Source of the DNA: Neurospora tetraspora
Taxonomy: Eukaryota > Ascomycota > Sordariomycetes > Sordariales > Sordariaceae
Length of the DNA stretch: 64,000 bases
Assembly: GCF_033439725.1 (NCBI RefSeq)
Contig: NW_026944391.1
Coordinates: 1,665,958-1,729,957, forward strand
Direction of reading: 5' to 3'
How positions within the stretch are numbered: the stretch's first letter is position 1; each line of letters opens with the position of its first letter. Made by a program: the position numbers and the translations under genes. The notes beneath the pieces were generated by a model. The model saw nothing but the letters and a program-made list of their open reading frames with translations. It was not told where the DNA came from and did not search any database. Positions 1 to 12,329 of this stretch are shown here, one piece after another.

Positions 1-1
1 A

Positions 2-520
2 TATGGACATGAACATGAGCATTCTTGGTTTGGAGAGGGACATGGACACGGACAAGCGGGTTCATGGTCGGAGATGGAACAGGACGGAGGACGCTGCGGT
101 TGCAGTGATGACGGCGCTTACGTCGATTCTCCGAGGGAGAGGGATAGCGCCTTTGAGAGCATGGCGTGCGAGTGCGGATGCACCACGATCGATGGTGAAG
201 CAGGCCCCGAGGGCGAGTCGAGTGAAGCTTTACCTCCCCCTTCCCCGGCCTCTTCTAAGCAAACCAGTACCGGTATCACAGCCGGTGATGTCGTCACGCC
301 AGGCGGAACCAGAGCTCGCGCCTTGTCGCTTGATGGCATGAGAGAGCAGGTCGAAGCCGTTGAGAGTCATGGGCAGCAACATGGCGACGCCAACGAGAAC
401 GAGCAGGGCGAAAGCGTTGAGAAGAACAGCAGCCGTGAGCGTGCCGGTTCCTGGTCGGACGCAGAAGCCGTCATCTCTGAAGAGCTTCGGGGTATATGGC
501 GCAAGAAGATGAGCGAGTGA
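2..520 (+). CDS. C-terminal part of an unidentified acidic protein
   Basis: The frame is open from base 2 to the TGA-terminated end at 520, so the window starts inside this gene and the true start lies to the left. The visible 172 residues begin with a His/Gly-rich stretch (GHEHEHSWFGEGHGHGQ), followed by two Cys-rich spots (CGC and CECGC), a Pro/Ser-rich linker and a long acidic, polar segment, ending in a short helix-like tail (EELRGIWRKKMSE). No catalytic motif or membrane segment is visible, and I do not recognise the family. Composition (low complexity, charged, GC-balanced) fits a disordered C-terminal tail of a larger fungal protein. An alternative internal Met at 74 exists but needs no invoking. 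An antisense frame at 367-1233 overlaps the end and is judged spurious. Confidence 0.5.
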   Translation, partial: YGHEHEHSWFGEGHGHGQAGSWSEMEQDGGRCGCSDDGAYVDSPRERDSAFESMACECGCTTIDGEAGPEGESSEALPPPSPASSKQTSTGITAGDVVTPGGTRARALSLDGMREQVEAVESHGQQHGDANENEQGESVEKNSSRERAGSWSDAEAVISEELRGIWRKKMSE

Positions 521-2446
521 GGAAGGGTTGAAGTAATTAGCGAGCGGGAGACAGTCATGGTCTGAATAAGCGTTTGCTTTGGCATTGGCGTTTGAGAGAA
601 AGAAGAAACAAACATGAGCGAAAACAGTCCGGTTAACAAAGAACCATAGAGGTAGTTACCCAGCGAATCGCATATAGATCTGAAAAAGAAGACAATGAAA
701 TTTACAAGTCTAACAGCGACATAGGGTATGATGGCTACCCTGTTCTTCGTTCCCTGAGAGTCAGTCAGTCTGAACGATGTTGGAGACATATCGACGAGAG
801 GCAAGAGGTCAAGACATGTGGTGGCTCCTGTGATTTGATGATCGATCCCACGAAATTCATGGTATTGAACTTTCATATTTTGGGCCCCGATAAAGTGATA
901 AGATACCTCTAACGAAAAGCCCCAGCTGCATGACTCCGCTGTTTGTCCCGACGATTTGGTACTACTATGTTTTAGTGCACATCCCCTGAACATTCTGTGA
1001 CGAGGGTGCATATTCTTTTGAGCGTTCTTCTTTGCAAAAAAAACTAGGTACTTGGACATTTTTCTGGAATAAACGTTCAATTCGGCAGCGATCGGGCCCA
1101 TCGCCGTTAGCACATCCGGGATCGGCGGCCCGGGATTGCGGCAACGCGGAAACGGATCGGCCCCGGATGGAGCGAACGGACGATGTAGTGTAGGGATGAA
1201 CGCCGTCCGAACTTTTGATTCTCGTATCACCAAGCCAGAACGCCACCTTCATCGATCTTTTCATAATCTGACTCACCAACGACAACCTTGTCCAGCTGAA
1301 ACAAAAGCACGTTGGCCAACTCAGTTACACCTACCACTAGTCAGATGAGAATGTGGCACTTACACCTCTGCCGGCATTCAAAATGTTAGCGCGATGAATG
1401 GCAAAGTGGCGATAACTTTATTTTCTGTACAAAATATGGCTGCTTTGCTCACCTCCAACCCCCTGAATATTGTAAGGTGGCGATACCACGCTAACAAGTT
1501 ATATGAGCCCGTTCAATCACAGCGCAAATGTTTGGAACTTTTGCAAACTTCCCGAGAATCGTCCATCGTGGCAAAATGAAGCTGGAAGCGAGGAGGCCTC
1601 TTTCGTGTCTGAATGGCCAACGAAGAAGCTCGTATGTACTCGCAATTCTGATATTGCTCTGAAAAGTCTGATGGCAAGACGCATGGAAATGTTCGAATCC
1701 GAACGATACGAGTCCAATATGGTCCGTCCGTCCGTCCGGGACGTGATCAGCTTCCCTTCCGCGCCGCCCACGTGCCCGGTAGACCCGGGTTTCAATAATT
1801 CAAAATCCGGACCGGCACTTGCAAGGATCAAATACCGACATGTCTCCGTAGGTTTAGTCTGGTATCGGCGGTAGTCTCGTCCGTCCGGAAGTTCCCGAGA
1901 CAAAGCTAAAGTCAACGTCTGTCGTCCCAAGCGAGAGGAGCGGCACGTGTCAGATTCAGAGCCACTACTCCGAAGTTCGGAGCTTCAGTTTTGCCAGCTT
2001 GGTGTAGTGGTGCCAATCTGACAGCACGAGCTAGCAAACCGCCACAGTGGCTCGAGTGGGTATTCTGTTTTGAGAGGTCATGATATTGCCGTTTTGGCGG
2101 CTTGCGTGAGATCGTCAACGAGGTTCACTGTTCTTGGATTAGCCCGACAAGAATTGATCAAGATGAAGGAGTTCATTCCAAAACATCTTCAAGTTTTGAG
2201 ATGGCCACGGTGAGGCCTAACCATGCTGAAAGCAATTCTTGACGATCAAAAGATCTAGACGGCGATGTGAGGGCCAAGCTCTGTTCCAATCACATCTTTT
2301 CAATTAAAAGTTGTACCTCGCGCTCGCGGGTTCGGCCCGTTGGGAATTGCCGGAGGAGGACCGGGTGGGATACGTTTTGAGAGTCTTATGTGCCGTGTGA
2401 TCTGCGTCCGCGTCGTTATAGTGCGAGGGGACGACGATATTATCAA
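521..2446. other. GC-balanced intergenic region, no supported gene
   Basis: Nearly 2 kb of ordinary composition with only short, low-complexity or antisense frames (for example 1503-1874 plus and 1517-1930 minus). There is a short GTCC tandem run near 1721-1739. I see no splice-consistent conserved protein, tRNA or terminal repeats. The right part borders the Mutator-like element. Confidence 0.4.
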
Positions 2447-2457
2447 AGAAGTTGAGC

Positions 2458-2542
2458 GAAATCGGTAGCCGTTTAGAGCAAAAAAAGTAGCTGTTTAGAG
2501 TAGACTTATATTTTCTTACACGTACACTCGCCCAGCCGCCCA
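2458..2542 (+). repeat. Left terminal inverted repeat of the MULE
   Basis: Begins GAAATCGGTAGCCGTTTAGA and ends in a GCCGCCCA block. It pairs in inverse orientation with 6562-6647. It is markedly less mutated than the interior. Confidence 0.85.
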
Positions 2543-5099
2543 GCCGCGCCGCCCACACCGCCGTACAAATAAGGCCACCAAATCGAGGCCCGCGTATCGC
2601 CAAATCTACATCGTTAGTGTAATTTTTTTAAGTGAAGTTATTCAGAATTATTAATTCAATTAACTATCTACTACTAAGGCAGTTAATACTATAATTACCA
2701 ATAATATTACTATCCCCTATATTATCCTCCATACTAGCCTTATTACTATATATACTATACTTACTACTTAGAGTGTACGTACTCACTCTAATTTTAATAC
2801 CTATTATATAAATACTACTTAAAGTACTAAAGAGGCGGCTAAAGATTTACCTTCCTATTTAAGTCCCCTAATGCCCATCCTTACCCTCTCCCTTATAAAA
2901 GTATTAAAGGTAGTACTATAGCTACAGGAGTCTAATTATACTATATTATTAATATAATATAACCTTATAAACTATATTATAATTAATTAGAAGGAGGAAG
3001 AGCGAAATCTAAATCTCTAGGAGGCGTTTAAATAATAATAGAATTAATTAGCTTAATATAATAATTTATAATACGAATTATAAAAGCCTCCTTTATTTCC
3101 AATTAAGTAAGTATATAACTCCCTAATTTAATTATATTTAATATTTAATCCTTATACTAATTCTAATAACTGCCTAAATTAAGGATAGGAAATTTAAACA
3201 CCTATTTAATAACTGCTAGCATCCTATAATTAAATTAGCTAAACCTAGTAAAAATTAATATATAACCGTAAAATAGTTATTACTAAACTAATGATTATTA
3301 TTAAATTTAAAAATAAAGAAATAAGGAAGGCGCTAAAACTCTCTATAAAGAAATTAGAATTCTAAATAGTAAAGGCAAAGGGGTTAGAATTATTTATAGG
3401 GGTATTAAAAAAGGCGCTAGCGCTAATATAAATCGAATTATAACTTCTATAATACCGTTATTTAAATTCTTTCGTATAATTTAATTTACTTACTATTAAA
3501 TCCCTCCTCTACTTCTAATTCGAAACTATTTCTAGCGGACTAGTACCATCCCTCCTCTCTAAGTATTTTACTATATTATTCAATAAGGAAGCTTATTATA
3601 AGAAAGTATATAATAATTATTATATTTATCGTAGTCGACTGATTAAAATTAAGTAGGTTGGGTAAGTAAAGTATAACTACCCTTAAAATTACGTAATTTA
3701 TTAACCTCTAGGTTAATAATTTTGTATATTAATGTTCCTCGTATATAATCGTATATATTGGGGTCGGGGAATATAATTCTCTAATAACGCCCAAATAAAA
3801 TAATTATATTTCAAATAGCGAAGCTACATTTTTCGTCCTTATTTAATTTATTATTTTTATTAAATATAAATTATTAATACTTATTTATATTAATAATAAG
3901 TAATATCCGACTCTACTATAATAAATCTATTATTAAATATTTGTAGGAGAGGCTATACTACCTAATAAACTCCTTCTTATAATTAATATATAAATTTTAA
4001 CTACGCTCTCTAATTTAATCTTTATAAATATAAGAATACTATAACTCTATTAATGTTAAAAGGAAAGACCCTACTTTTATTAAAGTATTATTAAAAAGAC
4101 TAATTCTTTTATATTTATATAAAGAATCAATTTTTACTACTACTAAATCTATATAATATCGGTCCTTCTAAATAGTATATGCATTCTTAATATAATTATA
4201 TAATTAATCGAAAAACGAAAGGCAGTTTTTAAGGAAGCGTTTAATAATTCTATAGGTAAATTCGATTCAGCTAATTGCCTTAATATTATAATTTCTATAT
4301 TTCGAAATAACGTAATTACTAAATTCGTTAATCTATAGGAGGTAATACTTATAAAAGTAAACTAATAATACTATTTTAAAGTAATTAGGAATAAAGTATA
4401 TAATATATTATAAAGAGGAAGGAGGATATTAAATATATACAAATTTACTATTTAAATTTATAGTATAATAATAATTATACCTTTTTAAAATAATCTTCGT
4501 TATTAACGTATACTACTTACTTTTAAGTATTTTAAAAACCTTTATATAAATTTTAATAAAATCGATGAGCCAAATTAAAAGTAAATATTACTTTACAACG
4601 ACGTAGCGGGAGTACGGCGGCGTTATTATTACTATTATTATTTTCCTCTTTATTAATTCGTTACGTAAACCGATTAACGGCGGCGGTATTATTTACTTTA
4701 TCCGGGTTATCCTCCCCCTCATCCTTATTAATAATTTACTCCTTATTAGCGGGATTGTTATTTTAATTATTTTAGGCGCCCTCGTATAATAGAGGATTAA
4801 AACTATCGCTATCCGGACTCCGGACTATTAGTAGGAGGATTATATAATTAATACCGGGAATAGGATTATTTACTAACCGATTACACTTACTTTAATTTAA
4901 TATAATAATTAATTTTCTTTATAATATACTATATATAAAGTTAGTAAAGTATGTTTAAATATACTATTATAGTAGCCTTCTTAAATCTTCTATAAAAATC
5001 GTTAATAAAGATAATAGGGTTAGTAATAATAATTTTACTAAAGGTTTTTAAAGCAATAAAAATATTATACGAAGTCCTCTTCTATTTCCTTATTTAATA

Positions 5100-6030
5100 A
5101 ATTAAATGTAAGGTTAAAATTATAATTGAGGGAAGTAATACTAATAATATTAAGGAGGGAAAGGTTAAAGTAATTAATTTATAAAGAAAGAAAAACGGTC
5201 AATTAATTAAACCCTATAAGATTAATTTAATTAACAAGAATAATAATACCTTATATATATTATTAATTAATAAAATATAGGGGCTCTACTTCTATATCTT
5301 AATATACTAATTAAAAATCCAAAATACCCTTTTAACCCGGCTATTCGAATTATATTCAACCTTATAATCAATATAGTATTTAATTTTATATTATTTTAAA
5401 AGGTCGATAAATATCTTAATTATCATATAAAACTATACTTTTACTTACGAATAGCCTTCTAAATATTCTAAACTTCTTATACTGTAATAGTAAATTTATA
5501 ATCCCTCAAATTAAATAATAGACTATTATTATTAATATAATTAATAATAATAACTAATTCGATAATTAAATTAAACTCGTTAAAATTATCAAAGGTACCG
5601 CTAAAATAATGAAATATTTAATATACTATTATTCTAGCAATACTAAATAACCGTTTAATTATAAGAATAATATCCTTCTAATAATCCTTACGCTATTAAC
5701 GACGAAAATTAGTATTAATAACCAAATTAATAAATCTAAAAAGAGAAAATTAATTATAAATAATTAAAAAGGTTTGTTTACTATACTTAAATAAATAATT
5801 ATATTAATTATCCAATATTTTAATATATTATTTATAGTTTCGTCGTTAATAAAAGACGATTTTTATTCTATAATTATATTCTGTCCTTCTAATACCTTTA
5901 TTTCGTATACTTTAATTAAAAGGATTAAATTTACCGCCGCAATTATATTTATAGTCATACTTTACAACGTCTTCTTTATTCTTCCTACTATACATCTCAC
6001 CGCATACTATAATAGCGAACCCAAAACTCG
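5100..6030 (-). pseudogene. Remnant of MULE transposase N-terminal region
   Basis: Reading the minus strand from about 6030 downward in one frame gives a protein-like stretch with scattered stops. Around 5925-5970 it has a Tyr-rich stretch ending in CGGKFNP, then a RRTECNYRIK-like segment, and near 5800 an ILDNQYNY stretch. In fungal Mutator-like transposases the same place carries a zinc-binding (FAR1/WRKY-GCM1-like) domain of pattern C...GGKY.P...R..C...HNH. Here several Cys and His positions read Tyr, as C-to-T or G-to-A changes would give. It is not functional. The assignment rests on this motif order and on the MULE-like termini, not on a database search. Confidence 0.5.
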
Positions 6031-6561
6031 AAACGTATTAAAAGAAAGTATTTTATATTTAAATGGCTATATCGAACGGTTTAATAATAAATAGCCTCGT
6101 TAATACTAAAAATTACTATTTAATAACGTATTCGCTAAGGGATTATAATAACCGCGTTCTCTTACAAAGGTAATAGCGGATTAATAATGATAGAAATCTA
6201 ATAAGGGGAAGCATACCCCAGTCGGAAATAACTATTCGAAGCAAAATTAAAAATATTTTACTAATAATTCTATTTAAATCCTATTAACGCTAAGTATTTT
6301 AATCAGTTAGAAAATCTAATTTACTTAAGCGAATATATAACGTATAGCGGGCGGGCAAAATATATTAACAAATACTACGAACTCGAGAATACTATACAAA
6401 ATAATAATAAAGACGAAAGATCATCGCTATAAATAATTATTTAATACCAAAATAAAATCTCGCAATAGCTTTATTCAATTATAAAAAACTAACTATCGCT
6501 AATAGAGGGCGCACAACGATAATAGCTATTGGGTAGTAATATACTAGCACGCTTCTAGTAG

Positions 6562-6647
6562 TTGGGCGGCTAGGCGAGTGTACGTATAAGAAAATATAGG
6601 TCTACTCTAAACAACTACTTTTTTTACTCTAAACGGCTACCGATTTC
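6562..6647 (-). repeat. Right terminal inverted repeat of the MULE
   Basis: The reverse complement starts GAAATCGGTAGCCGTTTAGA like the left end. Differences from the left copy are mainly C/T or G/A. Confidence 0.85.
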
Positions 6648-6657
6648 AGAAATTGAA

Positions 6658-9545
6658 GAGGAACTAAAGGACGGTTTCTGCAAGGGGCTGGGCGGAAGTG
6701 GAGTTATTACACCACACACATGCCACCTAGTTATTGCTTATTTTCATTGCGGGTATACGACTTTACAATACATGTATTACATCCATTACGTTCTGAATCT
6801 TACCCTCCTACGTTTATCATAGTACAGCATGAATAATCTTACCCAAACCACCTGCACCAAAAGAACGGGAGGGTAAGGTTACGTTCCGCGGGAAACACTA
6901 ACGACACACGAGGAGGAGCCAACAGAATGATATCGATAAACAATATTAATGACACGACTTGAGAATCGAACGAGTCCAGTCGTTGAAGACTTCATTTGGC
7001 CACATGTCACACTAAATTTCATTTCAGCAGAAGATCTAGAAGGGTCTCTGAAAACTGTCACAGCTGAGCCAATTTCATTGACAACGCTGTCCGGGTCTTC
7101 CCCTGGTCACGATAAAACCAAAGCCCGCTGATTCGGGGAGCCGGGGAGCAAAGCCGGCCCCCATGACCCTGTGCCAAATCCAAAAGGCATGTTAAAAGGG
7201 TACCGGTAGATCAACTTCAACTTTCTGCTCCATGGGTTCCGCATGGCGGCATGTCATGGCGGGCGGGTGTTCCTGCTGCTGTAACCGGGTTCCTGGCAGT
7301 TCGAGTTGAGCCCAACTTTGGTGATCGTCATTCTGATTGCCAAGGCTGTAACGATGTCGTCGATTCCTTTGCGGTGCAGCCCAACGGTGGATGTTCAGGC
7401 AATGTTGATCGATCGATTCTCGGCCGGACGACGGATGGTATTTGTATTTTTCTCTATCCCATGAGTGTTGTCCATGTCCATCTCGGGTTTGTTGCCGTTG
7501 TTTGCGGTGCTTTTGATTGGGCGAGTATTCTTCCTCCTTGATCATCGTCTTCCCTCTCCCCGGGCAGTCATATCGTCGCACTGCACAACACTACAATACA
7601 ATACTGGTTTATTTACTAATTTGGTTCTTCAGTCATAGGTTAAACAGAGGAGATCTGGAACTCTCATTAGCATTCTCAGAGTCTTCGTTTGAAGCGACGG
7701 ACAATAACCAGGGCTTAATACGCCACAGAAGCCTCTTTTATACATACCTCTGTCCGTCTCCTTCGAAATCCCCGAGACTACCAAATATCAGTCTACCGCG
7801 TTTACCCGATAAAAAGCCGAACGCTTTCCCATATCCAGGAAAGCTTTGGCTTTTTTGTACCAGACTAACAAACAGACCAGGGCTGGATTGTACAGTTTGG
7901 ATGTTTTGAACATTGCCCATTCCGGTCTTGCTTGCGAGACTTCGGCCGACTCATTCCCGTAATGCCGTCAAATCCGCGCCAAGTCTTCAGGGTCCAAAGT
8001 CTAGAGGTACGAGACCGGGGAAGGGTCCCGCTGCTTCCATGTCATTCCTGGTTGCCGCTGTAGCGTAGCAATTGCCCTTGCAGTGCCACAGGGCAAACCA
8101 GGAAGTGTAATTCCGAAGACTGGGGCAGTGGGCACACAGTCGGGTCCAGGGTGCAGTGAGGACCCGTACTTTGCACATGCTCGCGGTCCTTTTCAAACGT
8201 CGAGCTGGTCCTCTATCTCGCAAAAGTCGAGCAGCAACTTCCAACGTTGCTAACAATTGGAGGACTAGGTTCTTGTTTCTCCTCGGCCGTTGCCGCAATC
8301 CCTACGTAAGAATGTCGACCGTCTAGCCTGAGCAACACCCTCCCTGTTCAGCCAATCAGACCTCGCTGGAGCAAATGCTCCTGAAATGCTCCGGGGTTAA
8401 GACTGCTCATTCCCGGGTACTACAATGATGGTTCTCGAAGTCGACCGACTGAACTTTTTTTTCCCTCTTCAACAAACCCGTGTCAAATGTACGTCAAATG
8501 TACGTTGCGCCCCGAGGAGATGGGAGGGAAAAAATGGAACTAGGCTTGCACGACTTGCGAATCAAACTGGTCGGACGGGGCTCTTGTATATACCGCTCCT
8601 TCTTCGGGGTTTTCTTTTCCATTTCTTAGCATGAACCATCCAGTCCAACCCGGCAGAAAGGTAGGCACGAAAATTGTGGACTACTGGTAATGCCCAGTAT
8701 TGGCCACCGGTGCCGACCCGACTCGTTCTCCGTCAGGCCTGTTGCCCTTTCCCCTTTCAATCTTTCAGATGGAGCTCCCCTTCTGCGTGTAGTGTCACAC
8801 ACATCTGGTACACTGGTGTCGTCCGCTGCTTGTTCGCTCTTCCGGTGGCCAATCTATCACCCCAAAAGACAGGTAAACCGACGCCACCTCTTCCACTAGC
8901 CTGACACAAGTTTGAAAGCTCATTCGAGTCGCTTCTTTCTCTACCTTCGAAGGTGTTTTGCGTGTTCTCTCATTCCCAGTCGAAAGAGGGACTGTTGTCT
9001 TGGTTGCTTGCTGTACCTGACGCTATAAGCATTAACCTCAGCAGCTAGCGGATCCCACCACCCACTTCACTTCTGTCTCTTGTTTTGTTACCGACTCGCT
9101 TGCCTATTTTGGGAATCAGCCCCCCATCTATCACGCACTCTGTTGGAGCCCTGCCAAGCCCTGCCTGCTCCCCAACATCCAGAAAGGGTTGGTCGCTGTG
9201 CCATTCCTGCCAGACCTCTGCTGCAAAGCACTCCATCGTCCTATCACCCTGGCCGTCTTCTTCTAAAAGGGTAACCAACGTCGTACCATACCGAGCCAGC
9301 CGTCAGGCCGTCAGTCAGTCTGTCAGCAGCAGGTCCCAGGAGGTCGAGAGTGAGGAGCAGCCACACCACCAGCAATCCATACCACACAACTCAGGAGAGG
9401 GTAACCTGCACACAAGCCACACCAACCGAAAAAAGACGAAAGCAGAACATCGACAACCTCGACATTGGATGCAGCCCATGTTACCCATAGGTCCAAGACA
9501 TTACCGTCGACACCTCGCATCAACCGTACCAACTCGTCCGTTTTA
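6658..9545. other. GC-balanced intergenic region, no supported gene
   Basis: About 2.9 kb between the MULE and the small Cys-rich gene. All frames are short and overlap on both strands without family signatures (for example 7251-7541, 8425-8634, 9085-9546). A TATATA-like box lies at about 8586-8591 in a C/T-rich setting and could belong to a promoter reading toward the gene at 9546. A small direct duplication of GTCAAATGTAC occurs near 8483-8505. No tRNA or transposon termini were seen. Confidence 0.35.
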
Positions 9546-9746
9546 ATGTGCATCGAGCACATTACCCATGACTGCCCAGCCTGCGGGAAAGACTACTTAG
9601 TCTACGTCGAGTTTTGCAAGGACTTTCATCCACCACTGATCCGTTGTCCAAACGGGACCATTCGAAAGCGCCTGGAGATGAATGACGGAGGCTGTCCGAG
9701 CCCTACTTGTCCAAATAGTCGACACGGGGGCTGCAGTCTGATGTAG
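9546..9746 (+). CDS. Small cysteine-rich hypothetical protein (66 aa)
   Basis: The frame opens further upstream (Met at 9465), but the Met at 9546 starts a compact protein with a clear pattern, beginning MCIEHITHDCPACGKDYLVY. It carries eight Cys, including C-x2-C at residues 10-13 and CPNGT, CPSPTC and GGC elements, with no signal peptide or membrane segment. The spacing suggests metal binding or a disulfide knot. Short proteins opening with MCxxH and having scattered Cys pairs are common, functionally unknown entries in Pezizomycotina genomes, so this is probably a real gene, but no function can be given. It converges with the epimerase gene, leaving 77 bp between the two stop codons. Confidence 0.5.
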   Translation: MCIEHITHDCPACGKDYLVYVEFCKDFHPPLIRCPNGTIRKRLEMNDGGCPSPTCPNSRHGGCSLM

Positions 9747-9823
9747 CCTGGGTTGGTTCGAGAAGGGAAGAGCAGCACCATCAGCAGCACCAGCGACGAC
9801 GTTGACAGGGCGGCAAGAAGCCT

Positions 9824-11405
9824 TTAGATCTTGACTTGGTTGTCGGTGATCTCGACGATCTGGTCGATACCCTCATACTTGGGAACGTCAAAGTCGTACT
9901 TTTTCGCAATCGACGGAGCGACGAACCTGGTTACCAGCATCAGCCACACCACCAACCCAACGCCATCAAGACTCACACACAACGTGACGATGAAAGAAAG
10001 AAACATGGTACGTACCGTCCTCCCACGAAATGGCGGCCCTTGAAGTGCTTGACCAGAGGTTTCGGAGCCGTCAAGCTAACCAAGACATTAGGGTGAAATT
10101 TGCTGCCCACCCCGGACTTGGGCGGTCCTTCATTAATGTCCCACGACGATGGAGCATCGACCGAGGTCACCGGAATCTTTGTCTCGGCCATGGCATTGAT
10201 GACGGCAGGGAACGGCTCCCGAACCTCGCCAGAGAAACTGAAACCTAGACACGGGCGTCAGTTGAGGTCAGGAGCAAATCATGGCCTCGGAAACAAACCA
10301 AAGATGGCATCGACGACGTGGTCGGTAGAGTCCAGAGCAGAGGCGAAGTCATCGACAAAGGGTATCTCTAGGTCTTCGCATTGTTTGACCAGGCGCTGCG
10401 AAGAAGGAGACGCGTTAGCATGAGGCCCAATACATCAGATACACGATACGGTGGATGGGCTCTCAACAGATGAGGCTCTCAACAATATGTTTATGTACGG
10501 AGACTGCGTGTAAGAAAGGGCCTGTCGGGGTCGGATTGGGGGAAAAGATACTGTATCGACAACAAGCATGACGCTCATAGAAGACAAAAAACTCTGAATC
10601 CGAGCCCAATAGACTCTTCGATCCTGCTTCTCGTCTCCGTAGCGTATGTTGCCGTTCAAGCGATCCAAAGTCTTGGTCTTGACCGATCCGTGTTATTCCT
10701 CCTAGCTCGTATTCCCTTGGGCACTTGCCGAGAGGCAGTATCGACCTCCACGCTGCATCCGGTATAACTGATCGGAGGAAAAAAGGGAGATTCGCTCACC
10801 TGATAGAGATCGTTCTTGGGTCGCTTCGGATAGTAGATGGCAGGTTGATAGCCGTAGTGGAAAAGGTGTCGAGCAGCCACGAGGCCATCACCCCCTGACA
10901 AAAGGTACAGAACAGGTAAGCGCTTGGACCACTCAGCCCCTGAAGGACCCAAACATTCAGCGACTAACCATTGTTTCCAGGGCCAACAACGACCAGCACT
11001 CGGCGGCCCTGCTTGATAGGGTGGACTCGGGCAACTGTTAAGGGATGATGATGGTTAGCAACCTTGTCACTGAAGATGAAAGACGTGAAGATGAGATGCA
11101 GAGATACAGACCAACTTGTGAGACCGAGAGACCTGCCAGTTCCATGAGCTGGTCGATGGAAAAGGCCCCCGTGCTCATGAGCTCGCGGTCGAGAGCAGCG
11201 GCAGCCTTTGCAGAGAGGGTCTGGAGGTGGCCATTTCATTAGTCTGCTGTGGTTTCCGCGTCTGGAGCTCGTTGTGTGATGGTCCATTGGTGTTGCACAA
11301 GGAAGGCCTGACGGGAGTCGGAGCTGCGGCCGAAAATCAACAAGCTCCGGCTCCATCAATCTTCTTGGCTTTGTGCGACATGACAGGACATACCTTGAGC
11401 GTCAT
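9824..11405 (-). CDS. NNR1: NAD(P)H-hydrate epimerase (YjeF N-domain, AIBP/NAXE family)
   Basis: The enzyme epimerises the R form of hydrated NAD(P)H to the S form so that the partner dehydratase can repair the cofactor. Seven exons on the minus strand join in frame: 11405-11394, 11220-11112, 11034-10969, 10894-10800, 10395-10299, 10244-10016 and 9926-9824, giving 236 residues plus TAA. All introns are GT-AG (173, 77, 74, 404, 54 and 89 bp). Family hallmarks: [15 protein letters not shown] near residue 6, [11 protein letters not shown] (30-39), the nucleotide-binding loop GPGNNGGDG (58-66), HLFHYGYQP...[24 protein letters not shown] (about 120-133), the catalytic-region SVDAPSSWD with Asp156, and a C-terminal [18 protein letters not shown] followed by [10 protein letters not shown]. 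Length matches yeast YNL200C-type proteins. The first exon has only four codons. No mitochondrial presequence is evident in this model. Upstream lies the 22 kb transposon nest. Confidence 0.92.
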
Positions 11406-11871
11406 GGTGGAAGAAGGCTGTAGTACTGGTTCTGGACGCAGCGTTACTGGACAAGACGAGTGTTGGATGACACGTGCAGTGATCGAAGACGAGGGAAGTT
11501 CTGGGGGTGAAAACGGGCGGATAAGAAGTGGTAGTATTGAGAGTGGTCTGTAGATGCTAAAAAGGTACACGGGCAACGGATGATGTCTTTGACTTTAAAG
11601 ATTCAAGCTTCCACTTGACGATGATGCACAGGGCAAAAAAAGGTTAAAGTCAACCGGATGAGATTTGGTCGGAGGGGTTCAACTTGTAATTGAAGAAATT
11701 GGAATGCCCTCTGCCCCAATCGCTCCCCTTTGCATTTATCCATTCAAGTTGTGCAGTGTGCAGTGAGTGTGCTACACTACGTACTGACATCATGATCCCA
11801 CTCGTGCGGTCGTGCCCTGCTACAATGACTGGATTCTGGCATGTGTTGTTGGGGCAGGCAAGCTGGCACAG
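11406..11871. promoter_or_regulatory. 5' flank of the epimerase gene, truncated by gypsy element A
   Basis: 466 bp of normal composition between the epimerase start and the target duplication of element A. Together with 34262-34561 it would have formed the shared upstream region of the two divergent genes. No specific regulator site is assigned. The frames here are short and unconvincing. Confidence 0.4.
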
Positions 11872-12193
11872 TGTCAGGGAAAAGGCTTGTGTCAATTGAA
11901 TTGATTGGTAGAAGAAGATGAAGATGAGGAGGAAAATTAGAACCTCTAGAAGCTTGGGGCGGCTAGTCTTAAGTATATGGAATCCGTCCCCAATTATCCT
12001 TCCTGTTAGGCTTTGCTAGGTACCTGACTTCCTCGTATGCCTGGCTGCCTTCCATTCTGAATAACCTCTTTTTTCTTGCCTTCGTAGGCTCCTTCTATAT
12101 ATATATTAATGCCTTCCTTCCAAAGGGCTGTAAGCGGAGTAAATATTATATAGTACGGGCCCGTTGGTTAGGGGTCGGTACCGAATCCTAATA
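11872..12193 (-). repeat. LTR of element A (low-coordinate copy, 3' LTR on the minus strand)
   Basis: 322 bp, direct repeat of 33935-34256. More transitions accumulate toward its inner end (about 12080-12193). The target duplication CACAG precedes it. Confidence 0.9.
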
Positions 12194-12329
12194 ATTGCCC
12201 CTACAAGAAAAACTTATAGCGCCCTCGCTATATATATATATATATAAAAGGGTAAGATATAAATAAATTATAGGAAATTTAATTTATAAAGTTATTAACG
12301 CTCATTTTATACTTCACCTATACTTCTAA

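Larger units (their letters stand above)
2458..6647 (-). mobile_element. RIP-degraded Mutator-like DNA transposon (MULE)
   Basis: The 4.19 kb element is bounded by long inverted repeats: 2458-2542 reads inward as the reverse complement of 6562-6647, with only a few transitions. The flanks 2447-2456 and 6648-6657 match at 8 of 10 positions, both differences being G versus A, which fits the 9-11 bp target duplication typical of Mutator-like elements. One extra base (2457) lies between the left duplication and the repeat. The interior from about 2.63 to 6.5 kb is very AT-rich with no intact frame, as expected after RIP. Traces of a transposase read on the minus strand. The terminal 90-170 bp on the left stay GC-rich. 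A hAT element (8-bp duplication) is the main alternative, but the long TIRs and the zinc-finger-like trace favour MULE. Confidence 0.8.

Noticed and set aside
367-1233. A 288-codon minus-strand frame
   Set aside because: Overlaps the end of the unidentified plus-strand gene, has no recognisable domain, and its composition is not protein-like over its length.
2304-2603. A 99-codon minus-strand frame with an Arg/Trp-rich start
   Set aside because: It spans the MULE terminal inverted repeat and host flank; an accident of the GC-rich end.
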